From NCBI RefSeq assembly GCF_039655745.1, contig NZ_JBBYXI010000002.1, positions 310,001 through 374,000 of the forward strand: a stretch of DNA of 64,000 bases, read 5' to 3'. The translations under genes were made by a program, and so were the position numbers. Origin of the DNA: Hohaiivirga grylli. GTDB taxonomy: Bacteria; Pseudomonadota; Alphaproteobacteria; Rhizobiales; Beijerinckiaceae. The stretch's first letter is position 1; each line of letters starts with the position of its first letter. This document shows, piece after piece, positions 42,034 to 51,180 of the stretch. The notes under the pieces are model-generated. The model was not told the origin of the DNA and searched no databases. It worked only from the letters and a program-made list of their open reading frames with translations.

Positions 42034-42085
42034 TTTAAACCCTCTTGGATTCTGGTGCTATCGATGACCGTTGTGGCTTAATGCC

Positions 42086-42108
42086 AAAAAGCGCCAAGAC
42101 AAAGGCGC
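42086..42108 (-). terminator. Terminator after cvpA
   Basis: On the minus strand GCGCC-tttgtctt-GGCGC is followed immediately by TTTTT, 75 bases after the cvpA stop. Confidence 0.7.
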
Positions 42109-42181
42109 CTATAGTTCAATATGTTTTACTCTTACAAAAGATATGGGGACTGCGCATTTGTAGAGCAATCCCCATAAAATC

Positions 42182-42790
42182 TTACTGCTGACCTGCTGAG
42201 CCATCTGGTTGTGATGAGGGCTCAACGTTCTCCTGCTGTGTCTGGGCAGGCTCTGGAGGTGGTTCACTTCCACTGTCTGCCGGTTTCTTGAAGAACTTGT
42301 CGGCCAAACCTTCTGTGTTGGCTTTGAACATGTTTGAGATGGTTGCGCTGGTGCTATCCAGTAATGGACGTGTTTTGGCGCTTTCTGCCCAATCAGGGAC
42401 CTTACCCTGCAACAGCAGGCTAAATAGCAGCCATGCAATAACGCAAATCAGAAAGCCACGAACGATCCCGAAAACCAAACCCAGCGTCCGATCAACCGCA
42501 CCAATACGGGAATCAAGGACAAGATCAGAAATCTGTACAGTAATCAGAGACATGAGCAGTAATGTAACTATGAAGATGCCTGCAATCGTGATGGCCAAGG
42601 CGATTGTGTCATGAGAGACGTATTGCTTGGTAAAAGGCAGAATAGCTGGAAAAAGGAACCATGCGGCTGCAGCTGCGATAACCCATGCAGCAATTCCAAG
42701 AACTTCCCGAGAAAAACCACGGACAGCAGCAAGAACTGCAGAAATAAGTGTAACGCCGATAACGACGATATCCAGAACAGAAATTGGCAT
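42182..42790 (-). CDS. cvpA: CvpA family membrane protein
   Basis: A 202-residue inner-membrane protein of the CvpA family with four helices. The N-terminus MPISVLDIVVIGVTLISAVL is family-typical, and the AVRGFSREVLGIAAW loop follows. The C-terminal tail (about 165-202) is hydrophilic and Pro/Ser/Gln-rich (DSGSEPPPEPAQTQQEN). E. coli CvpA is needed for colicin V production and bile resistance and is often next to purF. ATG 42790 is preferred over ATG 42829 because it matches the family start, although no strong ribosome site is visible. Its neighbours are radA upstream and purF downstream. Confidence 0.92.
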   Translation of the reverse strand: MPISVLDIVVIGVTLISAVLAAVRGFSREVLGIAAWVIAAAAAWFLFPAILPFTKQYVSHDTIALAITIAGIFIVTLLLMSLITVQISDLVLDSRIGAVDRTLGLVFGIVRGFLICVIAWLLFSLLLQGKVPDWAESAKTRPLLDSTSATISNMFKANTEGLADKFFKKPADSGSEPPPEPAQTQQENVEPSSQPDGSAGQQ

Positions 42791-42873
42791 TGATCTGTTA
42801 AATCCAAGCGGGCGGCAGAGCCGCAACATGTAAATTAAGTTAAACGCACATATAGCGTCAGTTTTTTACTTAG

Positions 42874-44289
42874 TCACCCTTCGAGATCAGAAAGATGGGG
42901 TTTTCCCCGTACCCTTGAGGCTGCAATAGACGCAACAAGATCGGTAATGTGGCCTATCGCATTCGGAGTAAGAGCAAATTTTTCATTCCGTTCCTGTCTT
43001 GGGACTGGCGTAACAGCAGTGCGGAAGCCAAGTTTAGCAGCTTCTTTGAGACGGTTCTGCATGTGTGAAACTGGTCTGATTGCGCCTGAGAGGCCAAGCT
43101 CTCCAAAATAAACCGTGTCTGAGGGAAGGGCAGCGCCTGATAATGATGAAACCAGGGCCGCAGCCGCAGCAAGATCTGCAGCTGGCTCATTAATGCGTAA
43201 ACCACCGGCAACATTGAGATAGACGTCGTGCATGCCAAGTTTCAGGCCACCGTGGGCTTCCAGAACGGCAAGGATCATGGCGAGACGGTTATTATCCCAG
43301 CCGATGACAGATCTTCGTGGGGTGCCAAGAGAACTGGGAGCAACGAGGGCCTGAATTTCAGTCAGGACAGGGCGTGTCCCTTCCATCCCAGCAAAAACAG
43401 CAGTTCCGGGAACCGCATGATCGCGTCCGGCAAGAAAAAGCTCGGAGGGATTTTCAATTTCCCGTAAGCCCTGATCACTCATTTCGAAGACACCGATTTC
43501 ATCGGTCGGGCCAAAGCGGTTTTTAACGGCTCGCAGAATACGGAAATGATGGCTGTTATCTCCATCAAATGAGACAACCGCATCCACCATGTGTTCAACA
43601 ACGCGCGGGCCCGCAATCTGGCCATCTTTTGTTACGTGACCAACGAGAATAACCGCTGTTCCCTTAGTCTTTGCAAAGCGGATCAGTGCCTGTGCGCTAC
43701 CACGAACCTGCGTGACGGTTCCGGGTGCAGATTCAACGGTCTCGGTCCACATGGTCTGGATTGAATCGATGATTGCCAGTGTTGGCGGAACTCCGTTGGA
43801 CATTGTCGCGATGATATCTTCGACATTTGTTTCTGCAGCAAGTTCCACAGGAGCGCTTGCTAAACCGAGACGTTCTGCACGCAGGCGCACCTGTGCGATG
43901 GCCTCTTCACCAGAGATATAGGCCACACGATGCCCTTTCTGGGCGAGGCTGGCTGCAGCCTGCATCAGAAGTGTGGATTTTCCAATGCCCGGATCACCGC
44001 CAATAAGAATAATGGAGCCATGGACAAAACCACCACCCGTGACCCGATCAAGTTCAGCAATGCCGGAGGGAATGCGCGGCGCTTCTTTAATCTCGCCAGA
44101 AAGGCTTTCAAAGGGGAAAACCCTGCCTTTTGCTCTTGAGGGACGTGTAGATGCCGGGCCTGCCAGGGGAGAACTTGAGGTTTCCTCAACGATCGTATTC
44201 CAGCCACCGCAGGCTTCACATTTGCCTTTCCAGCGGTTGTAAACGGCACCGCATTCCTGACAGATGAATTGAGAACTACGCTTAGCCAT
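42874..44289 (-). CDS. radA: DNA repair protein RadA (DnaB-like branch-migration helicase)
   Basis: A 471-residue RecA-superfamily protein for recombination-intermediate branch migration. It begins with a four-cysteine zinc finger (CQEC at about 10-13 and CEAC at about 27-30), continues with the Walker A GGDPGIGKSTL and the RadA-specific KNRFGPTDE motif, and ends in a Lon-like domain (EPAADLAAAAALVSSLSG). ATG 44289 has GGTGGAG upstream, and the gene overlaps the alr stop by 8 bases (ATGGCTAA), indicating translational coupling. The order dnaB, alr, radA, cvpA, purF runs in one direction. Confidence 0.97.
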   Translation of the reverse strand: MAKRSSQFICQECGAVYNRWKGKCEACGGWNTIVEETSSSPLAGPASTRPSRAKGRVFPFESLSGEIKEAPRIPSGIAELDRVTGGGFVHGSIILIGGDPGIGKSTLLMQAAASLAQKGHRVAYISGEEAIAQVRLRAERLGLASAPVELAAETNVEDIIATMSNGVPPTLAIIDSIQTMWTETVESAPGTVTQVRGSAQALIRFAKTKGTAVILVGHVTKDGQIAGPRVVEHMVDAVVSFDGDNSHHFRILRAVKNRFGPTDEIGVFEMSDQGLREIENPSELFLAGRDHAVPGTAVFAGMEGTRPVLTEIQALVAPSSLGTPRRSVIGWDNNRLAMILAVLEAHGGLKLGMHDVYLNVAGGLRINEPAADLAAAAALVSSLSGAALPSDTVYFGELGLSGAIRPVSHMQNRLKEAAKLGFRTAVTPVPRQERNEKFALTPNAIGHITDLVASIAASRVRGKPHLSDLEG

Positions 44290-45451
44290 CAATATCTCCA
44301 CCGATGTATTGCCGGAAATAGCGCTTGCCAAGGTGGGTCAGGACTTCATAGCCATTAGTACCAGCGCTTAAGCCCACATCATCAACACTGATACCATCAC
44401 CAATCAGAGTAACCAAATCACCTACCTTGACGGAGGCTGGATCAATCTTCGTAATGTTAATAATGATCAGGTCCATGGAGACCGTGCCGATAAAGGGACA
44501 ACGCTCACCAGAAACGACCGCAATACCTGCAGGTTTATTGGCAAGATGCTTATCTTTCGTGCCGCTGGTTGAACGCGGATAGCCATCAGCGTACCCAATG
44601 GAAATTGTCGCCAAACGCATCTCACCGTCAGTAATCCAGCGGCTGTTATAGCCGATGCTAGTACCCGCAGGAACGGTTCTGATCTGAACAATGCGCCCTT
44701 TAAGCGTTACAACTTCCTGCATGGGGTTAGGCTTGCCGGGGGTTGGATTGCCGCCGTATAAGGCATAGCCGGGGCGTAGCAGGTCATAAGTCGGCGCATT
44801 GGCCAGAAGAATTCCTGATGAATTGGACAATGAGGCCGGAATACCGGGAAACAGCTGACGGCAATTTTCAAAGCAATCAATCTGTCTCTGATTGAGCTGG
44901 TTATCGGGTTCTTCTGAAGAGACAAAGTGGCTCATCAGTAGTGATAACTCAAAACTCTCCAGAAGAGGGCTTTGCGCCACGGTGCTGATATCATCCGGTG
45001 TAATGCCAAGACGCGACATACCTGTGTCGATATGGAGAGCTGCCGGAAGCTTTTTACCTGTGTGTTTGCAAAATAATGACCAACGTTCGAGTTCTTCTAT
45101 TGAACCCAGAACCGGTCGGATATTATAGGCCGCATAGGTTGTTTCAGTGTCTGCAAAGAGGCCATTGAGAACATAGATTGTTGCGTCTGGTGTTATGTTC
45201 CGGACACGTTTGGCTTCTGATAAAAGAGCTACAAAAAAGGTTTTGCAACCGGCTTTCAACAGAGCAGGAACGGCGTGTTCTATGCCAATACCATAAGCAT
45301 TTGCTTTAACAACAGCCGCGCATTCTGCTGTTGCAGCCTGGCTTTTAAGAAACAGCCAGTTAGCGACAAGTGCATTAAGGTTGATCGTCAAAATCCCACC
45401 CGCTTCCGCAGCGGGGATGGTGCTGTCGGAATGGGGCGTTTCCCTGTTCAT
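44282..45451 (-). CDS. alr: Alanine racemase
   Basis: A PLP enzyme that makes D-alanine for peptidoglycan. The 389-residue protein has the PLP-lysine motif AAVVKANAYGIG near residue 50, RLGITPDD and HIDTGMSRLG in the barrel, and the catalytic tyrosine in GTSIGYNSRW. The start at ATG 45451 lies 8 bases after the dnaB stop, with an AGG just before it; a TTG at 45463 overlaps dnaB and is less likely. Its 3' end overlaps the radA start by 8 bases. A dnaB-alr-radA order is common in alphaproteobacteria. Confidence 0.96.
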   Translation of the reverse strand: MNRETPHSDSTIPAAEAGGILTINLNALVANWLFLKSQAATAECAAVVKANAYGIGIEHAVPALLKAGCKTFFVALLSEAKRVRNITPDATIYVLNGLFADTETTYAAYNIRPVLGSIEELERWSLFCKHTGKKLPAALHIDTGMSRLGITPDDISTVAQSPLLESFELSLLMSHFVSSEEPDNQLNQRQIDCFENCRQLFPGIPASLSNSSGILLANAPTYDLLRPGYALYGGNPTPGKPNPMQEVVTLKGRIVQIRTVPAGTSIGYNSRWITDGEMRLATISIGYADGYPRSTSGTKDKHLANKPAGIAVVSGERCPFIGTVSMDLIIINITKIDPASVKVGDLVTLIGDGISVDDVGLSAGTNGYEVLTHLGKRYFRQYIGGDIDG

Positions 45452-45459
45452 ACCTGTAC

Positions 45460-46953
45460 TCAATCTCCGATTCTTTCCGGCATTCTATCTTCTTCAGCCA
45501 GATCAGCAAAGCGAGTGACTTCAGCCTGGAAGGCGAGCTGTACAGTACCTGTTGGACCGTGACGCTGTTTGCCGATGATAACTTCAGCTTTACCGTGAGC
45601 CTCGTCCATATCGGCCTGCCACTTGAAGTGGTCTTCCGTGCCTTCTTTAGGCATCTTCATCTTGAGATAGTATTCTTCACGATACACGAACATGACAACG
45701 TCAGCGTCCTGTTCGATCGAGCCGGATTCACGAAGGTCAGACAGTTGAGGGCGTTTATCGTCACGGGTTTCAACCTGACGGGAAAGCTGTGACAGGGCAA
45801 CGACTGGCACATTCAGCTCTTTGGCAAGGGCTTTCAGGCCAGTGGTGATCTCGGTCAATTCCTGAACGCGGTTCTCACCCTTCTTGCTGCTGCCACTGAG
45901 GAGTTGCAGATAGTCAACGATGAGAACATCAAGGCCGCGTTGTCTTTTGAGGCGGCGGGCACGGGCTGTCAGCTGAGCAATCGAAATACCACCTGTCTGG
46001 TCGATGTAGAAGGGGATTGTCTGCATCTGACGGGCTGCGTCAGTGAGGCGGAAAAACTCATCGTCCGTAATATCACCACGACGGATCTTATAGGATGAAA
46101 TCCCGGCCTGTTCAGCGATAATACGGGTTGCCAATTGCTCGGATGACATTTCGAGTGAGAAGAAGCCGACAATGCCGCCATTAACAGTTTTGATTGAACC
46201 ATCAGGCTGTTTCTCGCCCTTGTAAGCCTTGGCAATGTTAAAGGCGATATTGGTTGCGAGCGATGTTTTACCCATCGCTGGACGTCCGGCAAGAATGACA
46301 AGGTCAGATGGCTGCAGACCACCAAGGGTCTTGTCCATATCTTTAAGTCCGGTTGAGATACCTGACAGTTTGCCTTCACGCTTGAAAGCAGCGTCTGCCA
46401 TATCAATAGCGCCAGTCAGGGCATCGGAGAACTTCTGGAAACCACCATCATAACGGCCTTTTTCAGCCAGCTCGTAGAGACGGCGTTCTGCATCTTCGAT
46501 CTGTTCACGTGGGGCCATATCAACGGGCGCATCAAAAGCAACGTTGACGAGGTCCTCACCGATATTGATCAGATGGCGGCGAATTGCGAGATCATAGATG
46601 GTACGGCCATATTCTTCCGCATTGATGATTGTCGTTGCTTCGGCTGCTAGGCGGGCAAGATATTGAGAAACAGTCAGGCCACCAAGGTCTGCATCACCCA
46701 AAAATGTTTTGAGTGTAATAGGGGTTGCGAGTTTGCCCTGCTTGATGAGAAGCGATGTTACCTCAAAGATACGCTGGTGCGTACCATCAATAAAATGCTC
46801 AGGCAGAAGAAAGTCGGAAACACGATAATAAGCCTCGTTGTTGACGAGGATTGCACCCAGTAAAGCCTGCTCAGCCTCAATGTTGCCCGGAGCTTCACGG
46901 AAGTTTGTCTCGGCAACAGAAAGATGCGTAATCAGGGCGTTTGCGGTAGCCAT
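45460..46953 (-). CDS. dnaB: Replicative DNA helicase DnaB
   Basis: A hexameric helicase that unwinds DNA at the replication fork. The 497-residue protein has the N-terminal DnaB domain (NIEAEQALLGAILVNNEAYY) and the RecA-type motor with Walker A GRPAMGKTSLA. It also has SLEMSSEQLATRI, VDYLQLLSG and the C-terminal EYYLKMKMPKEG segment. No intein or truncation is seen. ATG 46953 is the clear start. It begins the dnaB-alr-radA cluster on the minus strand. Confidence 0.98.
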   Translation of the reverse strand: MATANALITHLSVAETNFREAPGNIEAEQALLGAILVNNEAYYRVSDFLLPEHFIDGTHQRIFEVTSLLIKQGKLATPITLKTFLGDADLGGLTVSQYLARLAAEATTIINAEEYGRTIYDLAIRRHLINIGEDLVNVAFDAPVDMAPREQIEDAERRLYELAEKGRYDGGFQKFSDALTGAIDMADAAFKREGKLSGISTGLKDMDKTLGGLQPSDLVILAGRPAMGKTSLATNIAFNIAKAYKGEKQPDGSIKTVNGGIVGFFSLEMSSEQLATRIIAEQAGISSYKIRRGDITDDEFFRLTDAARQMQTIPFYIDQTGGISIAQLTARARRLKRQRGLDVLIVDYLQLLSGSSKKGENRVQELTEITTGLKALAKELNVPVVALSQLSRQVETRDDKRPQLSDLRESGSIEQDADVVMFVYREEYYLKMKMPKEGTEDHFKWQADMDEAHGKAEVIIGKQRHGPTGTVQLAFQAEVTRFADLAEEDRMPERIGD

Positions 46954-47157
46954 TGTTGTTTCCGGTTAGTCTGCGAGTAAAACGTGTTACCAGAGTCATA
47001 AACATAAAATGAATTGACGCTACGGGCAGAACCGCTCCTGCGGCATCCTTTGCGTCACTACTCTCATAATCCACCTTTCTCCACACTATGGTAAAAAAAA
47101 GGCAGAGGTGATTGACACGAATCGCTAAAAAAATTGTACCGCAAGGTCAAAATAAAG

Positions 47158-47192
47158 AAAAGGCTGGAAGAGCAAGCCCTTCCAGCCTTTTT
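47158..47192. terminator. Intrinsic terminator after rplI
   Basis: A 12-bp perfect stem AAAGGCTGGAAG / CTTCCAGCCTTT with T-rich flanks on both strands. It lies 20 bases after the rplI stop and ends the ribosomal operon. Confidence 0.9.
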
Positions 47193-47211
47193 GTGATTCT
47201 GGAAATGAGAA

Positions 47212-47781
47212 TCAGATTTCTTCGTCGTCGCCAGCTGCTTCAGCAAGAGCTGCACCAACTTCAAGGCCGAGATCGTCAAGATTGTTCTCTTCACGGGTGA
47301 AGACCGACTCACCACGTGCCTGACGCTCTGCTTCTTCAGGGCTGCGGGCAACGTTGATCAGGACCTTGACTTCTACTTCCGGATGTAGGTTGACCGGAAC
47401 TTCCTGAACACCAAGTGTCTTGATTGGGTGATTCAGGACAATCTGCTGACGGGCAACAGAGAAGCCACCTTCTGTCATGGCTTCTGCGAGGTCACGTGTT
47501 GCGACAGAACCGTAGAGAACGCCTGTTTCACCAGCCTGACGGATGAGAACAAAGCTCTGGCCGTTCAGCTTCTCAGCAACAGCTTCAGCTTCCTGACGAC
47601 GCTCAAGGTTACGAGCTTCGAGCTGAGCGCGCTGTGTTTCAAAGTGCTCTTTGTTGGCCTTTGTGGCGCGAAGAGCCTTGCCCTGTGGCAGAAGGAAGTT
47701 ACGAGCAAAGCCGTCACGGACTTTTACTGTTTCGCCCATCTGGCCAAGTCTTGCGATACGTTCAAGCAGAATGACTTCCAT
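47212..47781 (-). CDS. rplI: 50S ribosomal protein bL9
   Basis: Binds 23S rRNA at the L1 stalk base. The 189-residue protein has the bL9 N-terminal signature (MEVILLERIARLGQMGETVKVRDG) with the conserved FARNFLLPQGKA, the connecting helix and a C-terminal domain. It is longer than the usual 150 residues because of an acidic tail (NLDDLGLEVGAALAEAAGDD), as in other alphaproteobacteria. AAAGGAG before the ATG is a strong ribosome site. Last gene of the rpsF-rpsR-DUF2232-rplI operon. Confidence 0.97.
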   Translation of the reverse strand: MEVILLERIARLGQMGETVKVRDGFARNFLLPQGKALRATKANKEHFETQRAQLEARNLERRQEAEAVAEKLNGQSFVLIRQAGETGVLYGSVATRDLAEAMTEGGFSVARQQIVLNHPIKTLGVQEVPVNLHPEVEVKVLINVARSPEEAERQARGESVFTREENNLDDLGLEVGAALAEAAGDDEEI

Positions 47782-47809
47782 TTTAGTCTCCTTTGGAATT
47801 CTGAATTGA

Positions 47810-48769
47810 TTACTGTGGAGCAGCCGGGTTGGCTGGTCCGAATTTGCTACGGATATTGAACAGGATATCTACGACTCCAAGCCCAACAAGCGCGTAAATC
47901 AGAACGGTTGTCTGAAGTGCGGTTGTCAGGCCTATTGTGAGGTAGACAGCTGTTAAAATGAGGCCTCTGCCAGGTTTTTGTGGCGTGGCAAAGTGGATAA
48001 ACATCAGGCCTTGAATAAACAGGGCCAGATAAACAGCAGAGCGAATACCAAGGCCAATTAAGCCAAACAGTCCATCCATAAATGCAAGCGCAATACCAAT
48101 GAATGCAATCCCCATGATTGCAGGTGGAATGCGCGTTGCCGGAACGAAGACGCGAGGGCGCGGCATGCGTTTTGTTCGCGATGCAATTCTGTTCGCTAAC
48201 CAGAGGTTCAGGAAAAGCGTCAGGAAAATAACGGATGTCTGTAATGACGGCAGGCCGCTATGTAACATCATGAAGAACTTGTCATGGTCATAATTGTCCT
48301 GAAAGCTTTCTTTCAGGGCGGGTTCTGCGGCATCAAGCATAGCATTGATATAGGCTGTATAGTTCTCGTAGTTCAGGTTGCTGCCTACAAGAAGGATGGC
48401 TGCAACCAGTGCGCTTGCGATGAGAACCAGACAGAACAGGATGTTACCGAATGGGTACCACTCCATTCCCCGATTGGTCTGCCTGCCTAGCAGAAGAAGA
48501 TAGGCAAGACCCCATGAAGGCAGGCCAATGCCAACCAGCATAACCATACCCATGCTGAAGTTCTGGGTTGGCAGCATAAGAGCCAGAGCACCGACAAGAG
48601 ATGCGATCAGCCCAGTCTGGTGGCGCCACGCCAAAGAGACAAAGAATATTGGGAAAGGAGTAAAATAAACCAGAACAGATACAGGCATGACATCTGGGAC
48701 CAGCAGCGGGCTGGCGAGCAGGGCGGTTACAAGACCAGCCAATATGCCTATTAGAAAATTCGTGTTCAT
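47810..48769 (-). CDS. DUF2232 (YybS-like) membrane protein
   Basis: A 319-residue protein with about nine predicted helices in groups along its length and no large soluble domain. The N-terminal MNTNFLIGILAGLVTALLAS and the FGLIGLGIRSAVYLALF region are consistent with the DUF2232 family (YybS-related), which occurs between rpsR and rplI in many alphaproteobacteria and has no established function. It may link membrane transport or assembly to ribosome production; this is speculation. ATG 48769 is taken as start. It lies 99 bases after rpsR and 28 before rplI. Confidence 0.85.
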   Translation of the reverse strand: MNTNFLIGILAGLVTALLASPLLVPDVMPVSVLVYFTPFPIFFVSLAWRHQTGLIASLVGALALMLPTQNFSMGMVMLVGIGLPSWGLAYLLLLGRQTNRGMEWYPFGNILFCLVLIASALVAAILLVGSNLNYENYTAYINAMLDAAEPALKESFQDNYDHDKFFMMLHSGLPSLQTSVIFLTLFLNLWLANRIASRTKRMPRPRVFVPATRIPPAIMGIAFIGIALAFMDGLFGLIGLGIRSAVYLALFIQGLMFIHFATPQKPGRGLILTAVYLTIGLTTALQTTVLIYALVGLGVVDILFNIRSKFGPANPAAPQ

Positions 48770-48868
48770 GGTTTTTCGCTGTCCCGCTGCTCTTGGCAGG
48801 GTTAGGGGAGGGCCCCAACTAATCCGGCGGAATTACACCGCCGGATAAGATCACATATCGCTAAGAAA

Positions 48869-49117
48869 TTAGCTGATTACGTATGGCAGTAGGCCAAGGA
48901 AACGAGCGCGCTTGATTGCCTGAGCAAGTTCGCGCTGCTTCTTGTTGGAAACAGCTGTAATACGGGAAGGAACAATCTTGCCACGTTCAGAAATGTAACG
49001 GGACAGGAGCTTTGTGTCCTTGTAATCAATCTTCGGAGCGCCTTCACCCGAGAATGGGCATGTCTTACGACGGCGGAAGAAAGGACGGCGACCAGCGCCA
49101 CCAGCACCATTAGCCAT
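48869..49117 (-). CDS. rpsR: 30S ribosomal protein bS18
   Basis: An 82-residue ribosomal protein that pairs with bS6 on the 30S platform. It has the core RRKTCPFSGEGAPKIDYKD, RYISERGKIVPSRIT and KKQRELAQAIKRARFLGLLP sequences of bS18. It starts 2 bases after the rpsF stop, so it is coupled to it. Confidence 0.98.
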   Translation of the reverse strand: MANGAGGAGRRPFFRRRKTCPFSGEGAPKIDYKDTKLLSRYISERGKIVPSRITAVSNKKQRELAQAIKRARFLGLLPYVIS

Positions 49118-49119
49118 GA

Positions 49120-49521
49120 TTATTCCTCTTCGCTTGCGTTGACGTCGTTGTCGAGGCCATCTTCGTCATCACGACGGCGACCCTTACGATCATCACGATC
49201 GCGCTTCTGCATCATCACGGAAGGCTCTGTTTCGAGTTCTTCAACGCGGATTGTCATGAAGCGGAGAATGTCTTCGTTAATGCGCATCTGGCGTTCCATT
49301 TCAGCAACAGCAGCAGCTGGAGCTTCAATGTTGAACAGCGTGAAGTGAGCCTTACGGTTCTTCTTGATGCGATAAGCGAGGGACTTCAGTCCCCAGTTTT
49401 CGGTCTTTTCGATTTTGCCGCCATTGGACTCGAGAACACCCTTGTAGGTTTCGACCATAGCGTCGACCTGCTGAGGTGTTACGTCCTGACGAGCAAGAAA
49501 AATGTGCTCATAGAGAGGCAT
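49120..49521 (-). CDS. rpsF: 30S ribosomal protein bS6
   Basis: A 133-residue protein of the 30S subunit with the bS6 opening MPLYEHIFLARQDVTPQQVD, the KTENWGLKSLAYRIKK strand and IRVEELETEPS near residue 97. The alphaproteobacterial C-terminal extension is Arg/Asp-rich (RDRDDRKGRRRDDEDG). First gene of the operon. Confidence 0.98.
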   Translation of the reverse strand: MPLYEHIFLARQDVTPQQVDAMVETYKGVLESNGGKIEKTENWGLKSLAYRIKKNRKAHFTLFNIEAPAAAVAEMERQMRINEDILRFMTIRVEELETEPSVMMQKRDRDDRKGRRRDDEDGLDNDVNASEEE

Positions 49522-49848
49522 GTTGGGCCTTTCGGATCAGTGTAAACAATAGCTATTTTCTGTTGAAAATGAGCCGGTTTGTACGTTTCTTCGGCGCCAA
49601 GCCCTTCGAGCCTCAAGGCCCGAGAGGAATGTCGAAGGCGGAGACACTGGACGACGGATTTTCATTAATCCTACGCGCATAGCACGCCGTCCGTTCAGCC
49701 CCCAGCCGAGGCAAACGTGGAGTTCATATAACGATAATGTGCAGGATATGCAAGCGCTTCATGCAGAAAACACAGGGTGCTTTCTAACACTGTCAAATCG
49801 CTCTATAGATGTACCAGACTATGCCGAGGATTTACAGGAAGAGTTGCT
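49522..49848. other. Divergent promoter gap between rpsF and acpS
   Basis: A 327-base stretch without a gene that should hold the ribosomal operon promoter (leftward) and the acpS promoter (rightward). GC-rich short hairpins occur around 49595-49635. I could not confirm an S6:S18 leader motif by eye. Confidence 0.5.
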
Positions 49849-50271
49849 ATGATTTTAGGTTTAGGCTCAGATCTGTGTGATATCAGGCGGATAGAGGCCG
49901 TTCTGGAACGGCATGGAGAGCGTTTTACCCGTCGTATCTTTACACAGAGTGAGCAGGATAAAAGTGATCGTCGGGCTGCACGGGCCCCATCATACGCACG
50001 ACGCTTTGCTGCAAAAGAAGCCTGTTCCAAGGCTTTGGGAACAGGGCTTTCACATGGTGTGTTCTGGCGCGATATGGAAGTTGTCAATCTGCCAACCGGA
50101 CGGCCAACCATGCGGCTTTCAGGTGGGGCTTATAAGCGCCTTCTTGAGATGACCCCGGATGGCTATGAAGCCATTGTTCACGTCACACTGACGGATGATC
50201 CACCACTGGCTCAGGCTTTTGTGATTATTGAAGCCCGTCGGATTGGTGAAACAGTTCCACCTCTTGTTTGA
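49849..50271 (+). CDS. acpS: Holo-(acyl carrier protein) synthase
   Basis: Transfers 4'-phosphopantetheine from CoA to acyl carrier protein. The 140-residue enzyme has the metal-binding LGLGSDLCDIRRIE motif at the start and ARRFAAKEACSKALGTGLS with the second acidic ligand. AGGAAGAG upstream selects ATG 49849, which gives the family-typical MILGLGSD opening. It is followed by lepB, rnc and era in the same direction, as in other Rhizobiales. Confidence 0.96.
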   Translation: MILGLGSDLCDIRRIEAVLERHGERFTRRIFTQSEQDKSDRRAARAPSYARRFAAKEACSKALGTGLSHGVFWRDMEVVNLPTGRPTMRLSGGAYKRLLEMTPDGYEAIVHVTLTDDPPLAQAFVIIEARRIGETVPPLV

Positions 50272-50437
50272 GTATTATTTGCCAGTTTTGCCCTATAATA
50301 TGGCTGATAACGCATTGATGCGTTGCAGCCGTTCCTATCATAAGGTAATGGCAATTCTTCCCTTCAAAGGGTTATGGGATTCGTAAATTCCTTTTTACGT
50401 TCCGTGATAAGCTTAATTTTATACAGGTGTCGATTAT

Positions 50438-51160
50438 ATGCAGATGATGCGCAATGTCTGGGATACGGTAAAGATTATCGTACAGGCTCTTCTGATTGCT
50501 CTGATACTCAGAACATGTCTGTTCCAGTCTTATAATATTCCGTCCGGTTCTATGGTGCCGACGCTTCTTGTGAATGATTTCCTGTTTGTCTCGAAATATT
50601 CATACGGATATTCCAAGTATTCTCTGCCATTCAATCTGCCACTGTTTTCTGGCCGTATTCTTGGGTCAGAACCAAAACGCGGTGATGTTATTGTCTTCAA
50701 GCTGCCGAAAGATGACAGTCAGGATTATATCAAGCGTCTGGTCGGAATGCCGGGCGACAAGATCCAGATGAAGGAAGGCCGCCTGTATATCAACGATACT
50801 GTTGTGCCACGCGAGCGTATCGAGGATTTCTTTTATAAGGGCCGGCGTATCCCGCAGTATATTGAAACTCTGCCAAATGGCGTGAAGCATCACATTATTG
50901 AATATAATGATGATAATGGGCCGCTTGATAATACCGAGCTTTATACGGTGCCGGAAGGTCATTACTTCATGATGGGTGACAACCGGGATGACTCTCTGGA
51001 TTCCCGTGTTTCCACAGAGGTTGGGTATGTTCCTTACATCAATCTTGTTGGCCGCGCGGAAGTTATATTCCTATCAGTTGATGAAACGGCTTCTGCCTGG
51101 CAGTTCTGGCAATGGCCATGGACAATCCGCGGTGAGCGGATGTTCCAGCCGATCCGTTGA
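50438..51160 (+). CDS. lepB: Signal peptidase I
   Basis: Cleaves Sec and Tat signal peptides at the outer face of the inner membrane. The 240-residue protein has one N-terminal helix (IIVQALLIALILRTCLF, about 13-29), the catalytic Ser38 in NIPSGSMVPTLL and the general base Lys99 in DYIKRLVGMPGD. Box E (MMGDNRDDSLDSR) and the C-terminal strands follow. The AGGTG 10 bases before ATG 50438 supports the start. Confidence 0.97.
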   Translation: MQMMRNVWDTVKIIVQALLIALILRTCLFQSYNIPSGSMVPTLLVNDFLFVSKYSYGYSKYSLPFNLPLFSGRILGSEPKRGDVIVFKLPKDDSQDYIKRLVGMPGDKIQMKEGRLYINDTVVPRERIEDFFYKGRRIPQYIETLPNGVKHHIIEYNDDNGPLDNTELYTVPEGHYFMMGDNRDDSLDSRVSTEVGYVPYINLVGRAEVIFLSVDETASAWQFWQWPWTIRGERMFQPIR

Positions 51161-51180
51161 TTTGAAAAGGCTTTTTAGCA